From JBFWML01 sp050251635 (lineage in GTDB: Bacteria; Campylobacterota; Campylobacteria; Campylobacterales; SZUA-545): DNA of 22,855 nucleotides. Each line of letters starts with the position of its first letter. Within the stretch, counting starts at the first letter, position 1. The translations under genes and the position numbers were made by a program. Under the pieces are notes generated by a model that did not search any database, was not told where the DNA came from, and was given only the letters and a program-made list of their open reading frames with translations. Where the stretch lies: the NCBI GenBank assembly GCA_050251635.1, contig JBFWML010000034.1:1-22855 (forward strand). The letters run 5' to 3'. Shown one piece after another: positions 6,884 to 14,812 of the stretch.

Positions 6884-8426
6884 CGTACCGATTTTGGTTC
6901 TGGACTTTGGCTCCCAATATACGCAACTGATCGCGCGGCGTCTGCGCGAAGCCCATGTTTACTGCGAAATTGTCCCCTTCCGCGAACCCCTCGAAGCGAT
7001 TAAAGCCCGCAAACCTCAGGGCATAATCCTAAGCGGCGGCCCCGCCAGCGTGTACGAAAAAGAGGCCTACACCATCGACAAAGCGGTGTTGGAACTGGGC
7101 GTTCCGGTGCTGGGCATCTGCTACGGGATGCAACTGATCACCCACATGCTCGGCGGCGAGGTGCTTAAGGCCGACAGCCACGAATACGGCAAAGCCGAAA
7201 TCCGCTTTGATGAGATCAACGGCGCGAATTCGCCGCTCTTTTCGGGCATGGTCGATCACCAGATCGTCTGGATGAGCCACGCCGATCGCGTCACGCGGCT
7301 GCCGGTGGGTTTTCACCGCATTGCGCACAGCGAAAACTCCCCCTACGCGGCCATTGCCGATGAGGAGAACAAAATCTACGCCCTGCAGTTTCACCCCGAA
7401 GTGGCCCACAGCGTACACGGCGCGCAGATGCTGGGCAACTTTGCCACCGAAATCTGCGGCGTCACCCCCGACTGGAATATGCACAGCTTCGCCGAAAGCC
7501 AGATCGAGGCGATCCGCAAAAAAGTCGGTAAAGAGAAGGTGCTTTGCGCCCTGTCCGGCGGCGTGGATTCTTCGGTTGTGGCGGCGCTATTGCATAAAGC
7601 GATCGGCGATCAGCTTGTGCCGGTGTTTGTCAACAACGGCCTGTTGCGCATGAACGAGGTCGCCAAAGTGCAGGAGATTTTCCGCGAAAACCTCCATGTG
7701 CCGCTGATCACCGTCGATGCCGAAAAGATTTTTCTGGACAAGCTCGCGGGCGTGACCGATCCGGAGCAAAAACGCAAAATTATCGGCCATACGTTTATTG
7801 AGGTCTTTGACGTCGAAGCCAAAAAACACAAGGGGATCGCCTTTTTGGCGCAGGGCACGCTTTATCCCGACGTGATCGAATCGGTCAGCGTCAAGGGGCC
7901 GAGCAAAACGATCAAAAGCCACCACAACGTGGGCGGTCTGCCCGACTGGATGAAGTTCGAGCTGATCGAACCCCTGCGCGAACTCTTTAAAGACGAAGTG
8001 CGGCTTCTGGGCGTGGAGCTGGGCCTGCCCGAAGAGATGGTGCAGCGCCACCCCTTCCCCGGCCCCGGCCTCTCGGTGCGCGTCATGGGCGAAGTCAACC
8101 TGCCCAGCCTCGAACTGCTGCGCAAAGCCGACGCGATTATGCTCGACGAACTGAAAAAGAGCGGTTATTACCGCAAGGTGTGGCAGGCGTTCTGCGTGCT
8201 TCTGAACGTGCAGAGCGTGGGCGTCATGGGCGATAACCGCACCTACGAAAACACCGTGGCGGTTCGTGCGGTGGAAAGTTCCGACGGCATGACTGCTACG
8301 TTTGCTCACCTGCCCCACGATCTGCTCGAAGTCATCAGCCGCCGGATTATCAACGAGGTCCCGGGCATTAACCGCGTGGTGTACGACATCAGCTCCAAAC
8401 CGCCCGCAACGATCGAGTGGGAATAA
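6876..8426 (+). CDS. guaA: GMP synthase (glutamine-hydrolysing)
   Basis: A 516-residue enzyme converting XMP to GMP with ATP and glutamine. The N-terminal class I amidotransferase carries the catalytic Cys82 in LGICYGMQL and the His/Glu pair in QFHPEVAHS. The ATP-pyrophosphatase P-loop is LSGGVDSSVVA, and the C-terminal dimerisation domain ends ISSKPPATIEWE. The start is TTG 6876, set by the strong AAAAGGAAAA at 6863-6872 and by MNNVPILVLDFGSQ, where homologues begin. Further upstream the frame encodes no family sequence and has no ATG. It overlaps nadB by 8 bases, and hemD follows after one base. All catalytic elements are intact. Confidence 0.97.
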   Translation: MNNVPILVLDFGSQYTQLIARRLREAHVYCEIVPFREPLEAIKARKPQGIILSGGPASVYEKEAYTIDKAVLELGVPVLGICYGMQLITHMLGGEVLKADSHEYGKAEIRFDEINGANSPLFSGMVDHQIVWMSHADRVTRLPVGFHRIAHSENSPYAAIADEENKIYALQFHPEVAHSVHGAQMLGNFATEICGVTPDWNMHSFAESQIEAIRKKVGKEKVLCALSGGVDSSVVAALLHKAIGDQLVPVFVNNGLLRMNEVAKVQEIFRENLHVPLITVDAEKIFLDKLAGVTDPEQKRKIIGHTFIEVFDVEAKKHKGIAFLAQGTLYPDVIESVSVKGPSKTIKSHHNVGGLPDWMKFELIEPLRELFKDEVRLLGVELGLPEEMVQRHPFPGPGLSVRVMGEVNLPSLELLRKADAIMLDELKKSGYYRKVWQAFCVLLNVQSVGVMGDNRTYENTVAVRAVESSDGMTATFAHLPHDLLEVISRRIINEVPGINRVVYDISSKPPATIEWE

Positions 8427-8427
8427 G

Positions 8428-9063
8428 GTGAGCGGCCGGCCCGTCGTTCTGCTTTCGCCGACCCCCTGCGCGGGGGCGATCCACCTGCCGGCGATCGAAA
8501 CGGAGTTTGTCCACGAAACGGCGGAACTGGCCGGCTGCGATGCGGTGATTTTTACCTCCAAACAAGCGGTAGCCGCCCTTGAAAAAAGCTGCCATCACTG
8601 GAAAAGTCTCAAGCTTTTTAGCGTTGGAGAAGGAACCTCCAGGGCCATCGCCGAAGCGGGCGGCACGGTATTTTACGAGGCCACCAATGCCTACGGCGAT
8701 ATTTTGGCCGAAGAGATCGTCTTAAAATACCCCGGCTTCAAATACTTCTATCCCCGCGCCGAAACGGTGGTGAGCGATTTGGAGAATATCCTCAAAAAAG
8801 CGGGGGTTCGTCTGCGCAGCCAGACCCTTTACCGCACCCGGTGCCGCGCCATTGACGAAAGCCGAATCCCCGAAAACGCCGCCATCGTTTTTACCGCGCC
8901 TAGCACCGTGAACTGTTTTTTCAAGCAGGTTCGCTGGCGGCGGGACTGGATTGCCGTGGCGATTGGCGATCGCACCGCGCAAGCGCTGGGTTCGCATATT
9001 GCCTGCTATGTCAGCCCGGCCCCCTTGCTGGAAGCCTCCGTCACCTTCGCCGCCTCACTCTGA
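8428..9063 (+). CDS. hemD: Uroporphyrinogen-III synthase
   Basis: A 211-residue protein of the HemD fold, which cyclises hydroxymethylbilane to uroporphyrinogen III for haem, sirohaem and cobalamin. The family is poorly conserved. Visible support is the N-terminal VVLLSPTPCAGAIHLP, DAVIFTSKQAVAAL, VGEGTSRAIAEAGG, the central YPRAE.V..L..IL..AGV, the second-domain IVFTAPSTVNCFF, and AIGDRTAQAL near the end. This N-terminus and the position after guaA are familiar from Campylobacterota. The GTG start is one base after the guaA stop; no ATG exists upstream of the conserved N-terminus. It closes the lipoprotein-nadB-guaA-hemD unit. No strong terminator follows. Confidence 0.85.
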   Translation: MSGRPVVLLSPTPCAGAIHLPAIETEFVHETAELAGCDAVIFTSKQAVAALEKSCHHWKSLKLFSVGEGTSRAIAEAGGTVFYEATNAYGDILAEEIVLKYPGFKYFYPRAETVVSDLENILKKAGVRLRSQTLYRTRCRAIDESRIPENAAIVFTAPSTVNCFFKQVRWRRDWIAVAIGDRTAQALGSHIACYVSPAPLLEASVTFAASL

Positions 9064-9150
9064 AGAACTCAATCTGATCGCGCCCAATAAGCTTAGATAA
9101 AGCTTTAGTATCATTTCTAAATTATCATGAAATTGTTATGCGAACTCCGC

Positions 9151-9156
9151 TATAAA
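9151..9156 (+). promoter_or_regulatory. Candidate -10 box (TATAAA) for the small lipoprotein
   Basis: The gap 9064-9201 is AT-rich and non-coding. TATAAA at 9151-9156 lies 46 bases before the ATG at 9202, with TTG-containing sequence near 9132 at roughly -35 distance. An AAGCTT inverted repeat (9089-9094 / 9100-9105) precedes it; it is too weak to call a terminator. Confidence 0.35.
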
Positions 9157-9201
9157 TCCGTCCGCATTCTAAATTCTTCCCAGAAAAGTCGAGGTAGTAA
9201 C

Positions 9202-9372
9202 ATGACCAAGGGTCTTGTTGTTGTCCTGTCCGTTGCCTTTGCAGGCCTGTTTTTTGTTGGTTGCAACAATAATGAAGTCAAAACCGAAACGCCCGCGGCC
9301 GTAGCAGCCCCTGCGGCCGTTGAGGCAAATACAACCGAAGCAAACACTTCCGTAGCGCCCACGGCCAAATAA
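9202..9372 (+). CDS. Small Ala/Thr/Glu-rich lipoprotein
   Basis: A 56-residue protein starting at ATG 9202, with GAGGTAG about 5 bases upstream. Upstream in-frame codons from 9127 read through the promoter-like region and give no signal peptide. Residues 1-20 are a lipoprotein signal peptide (Lys3, hydrophobic VVVLSVAFAGLFF, lipobox FVGC) with Cys21 lipidated and Asn at +2, compatible with the outer membrane. The mature 36 residues are low-complexity (VKTETPAAVAAPAAVEANTT...) with no domain. It resembles entericidin-sized or stress lipoproteins only in size. It has its own terminator and seems monocistronic. Confidence 0.75.
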   Translation: MTKGLVVVLSVAFAGLFFVGCNNNEVKTETPAAVAAPAAVEANTTEANTSVAPTAK

Positions 9373-9378
9373 TCTCAA

Positions 9379-9410
9379 AGGCGGCGGGAAACCGCTGCCT
9401 CTTTTTCTTC
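9379..9410 (+). terminator. Rho-independent terminator after the small lipoprotein
   Basis: AGGCGGCGG (9379-9387) pairs with CCGCTGCCT (9392-9400), with one G-U pair, closed by a GAAA tetraloop and followed by CTTTTTCTTCT. It starts 6 bases after the stop codon. Confidence 0.9.
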
Positions 9411-9440
9411 TGTTTAAACCCCTTTTGACCCCTTCACCGC

Positions 9441-9446
9441 TATAAT
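9441..9446 (+). promoter_or_regulatory. -10 box (TATAAT) of the 6S RNA gene
   Basis: A perfect TATAAT lies 6 bases before the first base of the long terminal stem of the predicted RNA (9453). The -35 region is poor (the nearest TTGACC, at 9425-9430, is too close), as is common in this phylum. Confidence 0.6.
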
Positions 9447-9452
9447 CACCCC

Positions 9453-9650
9453 GCTGGACGGAACGCTACCCGCTATCTATTTGGGTCTGACAAGTTATTC
9501 GTTTCTGGGGCCTGTTTTGGAAACGGTGCGTCGGTGGCTTCGCTTGAGTCTGCTGCAGACGAGAAGTTGCCGCCTAAAGGGACCATCCGCCCCATTTTAG
9601 AGTTGACGAATGACCAAAATCACTGGTGTGAACGTCCGTCTGGCTTTTTA
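9453..9650 (+). ncRNA. ssrS: 6S RNA (regulator of RNA polymerase), upstream of purD
   Basis: A 198-base non-coding stretch folds into one long interrupted hairpin. GCTGGACGGA(a)CG (9453-9465) pairs with CGTCCGTCTGGC (9633-9644). An inner stem pairs 9479-9487 with 9612-9620 (one mismatch). After an open region, TGGGGC pairs with GCCCCA and GGTGGC (9533-9538) with GCCGCC (9569-9574). The apical hairpin is GTCTG-CTG-CAGAC (9548-9560). A U-run (9645-9649) follows the closing stem as a terminator. Size, terminal stem, central bubble and position before purD fit 6S RNA; as I recall, the conserved 'purD' RNA motif described in Epsilonproteobacteria was later recognised as 6S RNA. It would bind the sigma-70 holoenzyme. 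An alternative is a purD leader. Confidence 0.75.
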
Positions 9651-9670
9651 ATTTTTCAATCTGGATTAAC

Positions 9671-10939
9671 ATGAACGTATTGATTCTGGGCAGCGGCGGC
9701 CGCGAATACGCGATCGGACGTGCCTTCAAAGCCGACAAAAACTGCAACAAACTCTACTTCTGCCCCGGCAACGGCGCAACGCATCAACTGGGTGAAAATC
9801 TCGCTATCTCCGACTACAACCAACTGGCCGACTACGTGATTCAAAACGGCATCGATCTGACCGTCGTCGGCCCCGAAGACCCGCTCACCAAAGGGGTGGT
9901 GGACATCTTCAAGAAACGCGGTCTGCCTATTTTCGGCCCCACTGCGGCAGCGGCCAGACTCGAAGGCTCCAAAGCCTTTATGAAAAACTTTTTAGCCAAG
10001 CATCAAATCCCCACCGCCCGCTACATCGAAACCGAATCGATCGAAGCTGCCGAAGGGTTTATCGATACGCTTGATGCGCCGATCGTCGTCAAAGCCGACG
10101 GCCTGTGCGCGGGCAAAGGGGTCATTATCGCCCAAAGCCGCGCCGAAGCCAAAGCCACCGCACGCGATATGCTTTCGGGCAACCTCTTCGGCCAGGCGGG
10201 CAACCGGGTGGTGATCGAGGAGTTTTTGGACGGTTTTGAACTTTCCGTTTTTGCCCTCTGCGACGGCGAAAACTACGTGGTGCTGCCCGCCTGCCAAGAT
10301 CACAAGCGGCTTCTAACGGGTGACGAAGGCCCCAACACCGGGGGCATGGGCGCCTATTGCCCCGCGCCGCTGGCGACACCCGAGCTGATGAAAAAGATCG
10401 AAGAGCGCATTATCGCCCCCACGGTGGCGGGCATGAAAAGTGACGGCTGTCCCTTTGAGGGGGTGCTTTTTTGCGGGATTATGGTCGTCAACAACGAGCC
10501 GATCACGCTGGAATTTAACGTCCGTTTCGGCGATCCCGAATGCGAAGAGCTGATGCCGCTTTTGGCCACACCCGCCACGGAGCTGTTTTACAAAGCGGCC
10601 ACCGGAAAGCTCAAGGAGATCGACCTGAAGTTCAAACCGCTCTGCGCCGTGGGCGTAGTAGCCGCCAGTGCCGACTACCCCTACAAAAACAGCGCCCCGG
10701 CGGAGATTTCGATCGATGCGGACGCCGAAAACGAAAACGCCCATATCGCCTATGCGGGTGTCTCCTTGCAGGAGAAGAAACTGATGGCCACCGGGGGACG
10801 CGTGCTCGTCTGCGTCGGACTGGGCGAAACGATCGCCGCGGCGCAAAAGAATGCCTACGGCCTCATGTCCAAGGTGCATTTCGAGGGCAAACAGTTTAGA
10901 ACCGACATCGCCTGGCAGGCCCTCGGGGCAAAACTATGA
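9671..10939 (+). CDS. purD: Phosphoribosylamine-glycine ligase (GAR synthetase)
   Basis: A 422-residue ATP-grasp ligase joining 5-phosphoribosylamine and glycine in step two of purine synthesis. The N-domain begins MNVLILGSGGREYAIGRAF. ATP-grasp elements are FGPTAAAARLEGSKAFMK, VVKADGLCAGKGV, GPNTGGMGAYCPAP and the metal-binding LEFNVRFGDPECEELMPLL. The C-domain ends normally, and length matches the family. The ATG at 9671 has GGAT about 5 bases upstream and lies 21 bases after the presumed 6S RNA end, so transcription may come partly from read-through of the 6S terminator. The RDD gene overlaps by 4 bases (ATGA). Confidence 0.97.
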   Translation: MNVLILGSGGREYAIGRAFKADKNCNKLYFCPGNGATHQLGENLAISDYNQLADYVIQNGIDLTVVGPEDPLTKGVVDIFKKRGLPIFGPTAAAARLEGSKAFMKNFLAKHQIPTARYIETESIEAAEGFIDTLDAPIVVKADGLCAGKGVIIAQSRAEAKATARDMLSGNLFGQAGNRVVIEEFLDGFELSVFALCDGENYVVLPACQDHKRLLTGDEGPNTGGMGAYCPAPLATPELMKKIEERIIAPTVAGMKSDGCPFEGVLFCGIMVVNNEPITLEFNVRFGDPECEELMPLLATPATELFYKAATGKLKEIDLKFKPLCAVGVVAASADYPYKNSAPAEISIDADAENENAHIAYAGVSLQEKKLMATGGRVLVCVGLGETIAAAQKNAYGLMSKVHFEGKQFRTDIAWQALGAKL

Positions 10940-11385
10940 GCGATCGGCTTGAGCGGGATTTGGTGCGCGAGGGTTTGACGCTGGCCGAACCGGCCAAGCG
11001 GATTAAGGCCTTTATTCTGGATGAAGTGCTTCTGAGTCTGGTGATCTTCGTCGCCTTTTGGGACCGGTTTGCCGCCGCCCAAAGCACAACCGAATCCTTA
11101 GAGGTGCTTAACTCGCTGGTCATGTGGGTAGTGTTGATCAAAATCGCCTACCACACGATTTTTATCGCCTACTACGGCGCAACGCTGGGCAAGCTGTGGC
11201 AGCGGATTTTCGTCATTACTCAGGACGGCTTTGCCAAACCGCCCTTTTTGGCGGCGCTTTCGCGCTCCAGCATGCGCGTAGTGAGCGAATGGCTCTTTTA
11301 CTTCGGTTTTCTCTGGGCCTTTGTCAACCCCAACCGGCAAACCTGGCAGGACAAAATCGCCCGCACGCTCGTGGTCAATGGCTAA
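10936..11385 (+). CDS. RDD-family membrane protein
   Basis: A 149-residue inner-membrane protein with three hydrophobic segments: FILDEVLLSLVIFVAF (about residues 25-40), a second about 57-80, and WLFYFGFLWAFV near the C-terminus. RDD elements are AKRIKAFILDE (here with Lys before the acidic pair), YYGATLGKLWQRI and RQTWQDKIARTLVV, which matches the usual 'RQ.LHD...GT.VV' ending. The function of RDD proteins is mostly unknown; some act in ion transport. The ATG overlaps the purD stop (ATGA), and lptD begins 8 bases before its own stop, so it is translationally embedded. Its constant position before lptD in this phylum hints at an envelope role, which is inference. Confidence 0.85.
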   Translation: MSDRLERDLVREGLTLAEPAKRIKAFILDEVLLSLVIFVAFWDRFAAAQSTTESLEVLNSLVMWVVLIKIAYHTIFIAYYGATLGKLWQRIFVITQDGFAKPPFLAALSRSSMRVVSEWLFYFGFLWAFVNPNRQTWQDKIARTLVVNG

Positions 11386-13477
11386 ACCCGCCCGCTTTCT
11401 TTCGGGCCTTCTCATCGGTGCGGGACTGGTTACGGCGCAAAACGGCCTAGCCCAGCAAACCCAGCCGGTCGAGCTGATCGCGCAGCAGATTCGTCAGGAG
11501 GGCAACCTCACCCGTGCAGAAGGGGATGTGCTGGTGCGCGAGGGGGGCCGTTTCTTGCGCTCCGATCGGCTGATTTTATGCAAAGACCGCGGTGAAGCCG
11601 AGTTTTTCGGCAATGTCTATCTGGCGCAGCCCAATCAGGATTTGCTCCTGAGCGACTATCTCAAACTCAACACCGGCACCCAGGTGGGATGGGTCGATAA
11701 CCTCTTTACCCTCTCCGCCGAAAGCGGACTTTGGCTTTCGGCAAGCGAAGGGCAGATCGAAGGCAATCTCACCCGCGTGCGCTCCGGCAGCGTTTCGGGC
11801 TGTCCGGCGGCAACGCCCGACTGGTCCATCCGCTTCAGCTCCGCCACCCACGATCGGGGCGATGAATGGGTCGATCTCTTCAACGGCCGTTTCTACGCCG
11901 GAGCCGTTCCGGTTTTTTACCTGCCCTATTTCGGCTACTCCACCAACACCCAGCGGCGCAGCGGTTTTCTGTTTCCCAGATTCGGCCAGTCCAGCGAAGA
12001 GGGGTTTTTGTTTGAGCTGCCCTACTACTACGCCCCCGGCGACACTTGGGATTTGGAGATCTGGCCCCAAACAAGAACCCGGCGCGGCGAAGGGGTGGCC
12101 GGCACCCTGCGCTTTGTGGACTCGCCCCACTCCAAGGGCGCTTTAAGCATGGGGCGCTTTGAGGACAAAGAGAGCTTCGCGCAAGAAAAAGAGGTCGTCA
12201 ACCCCGACCACTGGGGCGGCGAACTGACCTACTCCAGATCGCGGCTGATCACCCCCGCCTCCAGCAATCGTCAAGAGGGTTTGTATATCCATTATCAAGA
12301 CTACAGCGATGTGGAGTACATTCAGCTCGAATCGGTCGATCCCGACAAGCGAAACCGCGAAATCGATGCGCTGATTACCAACAAGATCGACTACTTTTAC
12401 AAAACCGACCACCTCTACGGCGGTCTTTACAGCCGTCACTTCAAGGATCTGAAAAACCCCGAAGAGGCCAACCCCGTCCACATTCTGCCCGAAAGCCACG
12501 GCCATCTCTTCACCCGGCCGATTTTAGGGGAAAATCTGCTCATTTCCGCAGATGTCAAGCACCGCAACTTCGAGCGGGACTGGGGTGTCGAAGCGACCGA
12601 CTGGCGGCTTCAGGTGCCCGTGGGCTACCACCTGTCGCTCCTGGATGACTATCTGCTGCTCAGTGCCTCGTGGCAGGCGGATTACTACCGCATCGACTAT
12701 ACCGAGCCCGGCTACGAAAATGCCACCCACGAACAAACCCAAAGCCAAATCTCCCTCTCGACCATGGTAGCCAGACCCTACGAGACGCTGTTTCACACCC
12801 TTGCGGCCGGGGTGAGCTATACCAATCCGCTCACCAAAAAGTCCAGCGGAACCTTTGACGGCAACTTCTCCAGCGGGATCGACACCGGCGCGGTCCAGCA
12901 AAAAACCGCCGCGCTCAAACTGGCCCAGTATTTCCACACCCCCGAGGGGCTGCCCTTTTTAACCCACCGGCTCAGCCAGCCCATGATTGTCGATGAGAAC
13001 ACAACCCTGCTGGATTTGGAAAATGAGTTTATCCTGCAGCCCCGTTCCGATTTGAGCCTCAGCAACCGGCTTTACTGGTCCCATGAGCATGACGCTCTTA
13101 TCAACAGCAGCACCACGCTCACCAAACGCGGCGCGCTCTCCTATTCGCTCTCCTATCTTTACGAAAACAAGACCGGAAGCCGAGTCACCAACCGTTACCT
13201 CAATGCCAACGCCTCCTATCAGGTCAGCCGCCGCCACCGTTTTTTCGGGGACTTTGCCCGCGATCTTTTAAACGACGAAACCCGGGGCTGGCGCGTCGCC
13301 CATGTTTATAACAAGGGGTGCTGGCAGACGGAACTGAGCTTCACGCGTAAAAACACCCCCTACACCACCGCAGAGGGCGAAACCGATTCAACAATCAATG
13401 ATATAATTTTTCTTAAGTTAACCTTAGTGCCCTTCGGGGAGATGGAGCAGCAGTTGTACGAACGGGAACGCAGTTAA
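11378..13477 (+). CDS. lptD: LPS-assembly protein LptD
   Basis: A 699-residue outer-membrane protein that inserts lipopolysaccharide into the outer leaflet. A signal peptide (MAKPARFLSGLLIGAGLVTA..GLAQQ) precedes an OstA/LptA-like jellyroll (about residues 30-125: AQQIRQEGNLTRAEGDVLV). The LptD barrel has the family landmarks GCPAATPDWSI, VPVFYLPYFGYSTNTQRRSG and ELPYYYAP..TWDLEIWPQTRTRRG. The start is ATG 11378, where the signal peptide begins; it overlaps the RDD gene by 8 bases. Only three Cys are present (68, 142, 648), so the two-disulfide scheme of E. coli LptD is not conserved, although Cys648 (YNKGCWQ) sits like the C-terminal Cys pair. lptE is not in the window. The stop overlaps the next ATG (TAATG). 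Confidence 0.95.
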   Translation: MAKPARFLSGLLIGAGLVTAQNGLAQQTQPVELIAQQIRQEGNLTRAEGDVLVREGGRFLRSDRLILCKDRGEAEFFGNVYLAQPNQDLLLSDYLKLNTGTQVGWVDNLFTLSAESGLWLSASEGQIEGNLTRVRSGSVSGCPAATPDWSIRFSSATHDRGDEWVDLFNGRFYAGAVPVFYLPYFGYSTNTQRRSGFLFPRFGQSSEEGFLFELPYYYAPGDTWDLEIWPQTRTRRGEGVAGTLRFVDSPHSKGALSMGRFEDKESFAQEKEVVNPDHWGGELTYSRSRLITPASSNRQEGLYIHYQDYSDVEYIQLESVDPDKRNREIDALITNKIDYFYKTDHLYGGLYSRHFKDLKNPEEANPVHILPESHGHLFTRPILGENLLISADVKHRNFERDWGVEATDWRLQVPVGYHLSLLDDYLLLSASWQADYYRIDYTEPGYENATHEQTQSQISLSTMVARPYETLFHTLAAGVSYTNPLTKKSSGTFDGNFSSGIDTGAVQQKTAALKLAQYFHTPEGLPFLTHRLSQPMIVDENTTLLDLENEFILQPRSDLSLSNRLYWSHEHDALINSSTTLTKRGALSYSLSYLYENKTGSRVTNRYLNANASYQVSRRHRFFGDFARDLLNDETRGWRVAHVYNKGCWQTELSFTRKNTPYTTAEGETDSTINDIIFLKLTLVPFGEMEQQLYERERS

Positions 13478-14805
13478 TGCGGCCGGAGGCGAAGGTCGGG
13501 CTTTTTGTGGTGGTGGGTCTGCTGGCGCTTTTTGCGCTCTCCACCCGCGTGCAGACCGTCGCCAACTTCGGCAAAGAGGGCTACCGCATCCACGCAGAGA
13601 TTCCCAGCGCGATCGGGCTTGAAATCAACACCGTTGTCCGGATCAACGGCGTACAGGCGGGCTTTTTGGAAACCATGTCCGTTAAACGCGGACAGGTTGA
13701 GTTAACGCTTTTTATCTTTGAGGGTAACGAGATCGCCGAGGATTCGACCATGGTGATCGCCCAAGAGGGGCTTCTTAACGGCAACCATATCGACATCCGC
13801 TACGGCGCTTCGCAACGACTGCTCCAGGACGGAGACAGGATCCAAAACTACCGCAGACACGCCTCGATCGACGAAGCGGTGGACGAAATCAAACGCTTCG
13901 TGGCCAACCTCAACGAAACCTTCGATGGCCAAACCCGCAAAAACCTCCAGGACGCCATTGCCGAGTTCAAGGTCATGGCCGAGCGGATCTCCGCCGCGGG
14001 CGAAGAGTTTCGCGTCGTGGGCAGCACCGTCAACGAACGGCTGCCGAAGATTATGGCCCAAATCGACGATCTCACCGCCGAATTCAAACAGGCCGGGGTC
14101 GATATTAACGCCAAGCTGCCGGAGATTCTTGAGAAGTTCTCCAAGCTCGAAGATGATCTCATCGCTTTGGCGGACGAAAACCGCAAGCCGCTCAACGACA
14201 CCATCCACAGCGTAAACCACTTTTTCCAAAAGGGCAGCGACACCCTCGAGTCGATCGACAATCTCGTCTCCAAGGCTGACAAAGCCGAACTGCAGGTCGA
14301 TCTGGCCTACAAATCGATGCTCAACGACGGCTACGGCGAATCCACCTTCGGCATTGCCTACCTGCCCAATCCCAACAGCTACTATATGGTTGATCTCACC
14401 TCCGCGCCCGATCTCGCGACCGCAACGCCCGAATGGGGAACCCATGTCGAAGGGGAGTGGCAGGTCTCCGCGCAGGTGGGCAAACGCTACGCCAACTGGC
14501 TGCTGCGCGCGGGCCTGATTAGAAACACCGGCGGGGTCGGGGTGGATTACTTCTCCAAGGACGACCGGCTCAAGTTTTCCGTGGAAACCTACGACTTTAA
14601 CGCCGTCAACGATTTTCGCGGCAACAATCCGCACTTGCGCTTTCAGGCGCGCTATATGCCCTGGAAACATGTGGCCTTTTATGGCGGTTATGATAACTTC
14701 CTCAACACCGACGCGGCCAACTTCTTTGCGGGGGCCGGCGTCCACTTCGTTGATGATGATCTAAAATATCTCATACTCTCGGGTGGTTCGAGCATGGCAA
14801 AGTGA
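13477..14805 (+). CDS. mlaD: MlaD-type MCE protein with C-terminal beta-barrel-like domain
   Basis: A 442-residue phospholipid-transport protein. It has an N-terminal anchor (KVGLFVVVGLLALFALSTRV, residues 6-25). One MCE domain covers about 35-115 (IPSAIGLEINTVVRINGVQAGFLE...GLLNGNHIDIRYG). A long helical region spans about 120-268. Residues 270-435 then alternate aromatic and hydrophobic residues in about ten short strands (LQVDLAYKSM, WQVSAQVGKRY, GVGVDYFSKDDRLKFSVETY, LRFQARYMPW, VAFYGGYDNFLN, FFAGAGVHFVDDDLKYL). E. coli MlaD is about 180 residues and lacks this tail; MCE proteins of other phyla with a C-terminal barrel have been proposed to bridge the envelope. The ATG overlaps the lptD stop by one base. 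No mlaE, mlaF or mlaC is adjacent, so permease and ATPase must be elsewhere. Confidence 0.88.
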   Translation: MRPEAKVGLFVVVGLLALFALSTRVQTVANFGKEGYRIHAEIPSAIGLEINTVVRINGVQAGFLETMSVKRGQVELTLFIFEGNEIAEDSTMVIAQEGLLNGNHIDIRYGASQRLLQDGDRIQNYRRHASIDEAVDEIKRFVANLNETFDGQTRKNLQDAIAEFKVMAERISAAGEEFRVVGSTVNERLPKIMAQIDDLTAEFKQAGVDINAKLPEILEKFSKLEDDLIALADENRKPLNDTIHSVNHFFQKGSDTLESIDNLVSKADKAELQVDLAYKSMLNDGYGESTFGIAYLPNPNSYYMVDLTSAPDLATATPEWGTHVEGEWQVSAQVGKRYANWLLRAGLIRNTGGVGVDYFSKDDRLKFSVETYDFNAVNDFRGNNPHLRFQARYMPWKHVAFYGGYDNFLNTDAANFFAGAGVHFVDDDLKYLILSGGSSMAK

Positions 14806-14812
14806 GGGATGG

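Noticed and set aside
7587..8561. A 324-residue minus-strand open frame inside guaA and hemD
   Set aside because: guaA and hemD are convincingly coding on the plus strand. The antisense product is His/Gln/Val-rich without domains, as expected from codon-bias shadows.
9089..9105. AAGCTT inverted repeat after hemD as a terminator
   Set aside because: The stem is only 6 bp, AT-rich, and not followed by a proper U-run.
13702..14745. A 347-residue minus-strand open frame inside mlaD
   Set aside because: It is antisense to the MCE and barrel regions and has no family features; a shadow frame.
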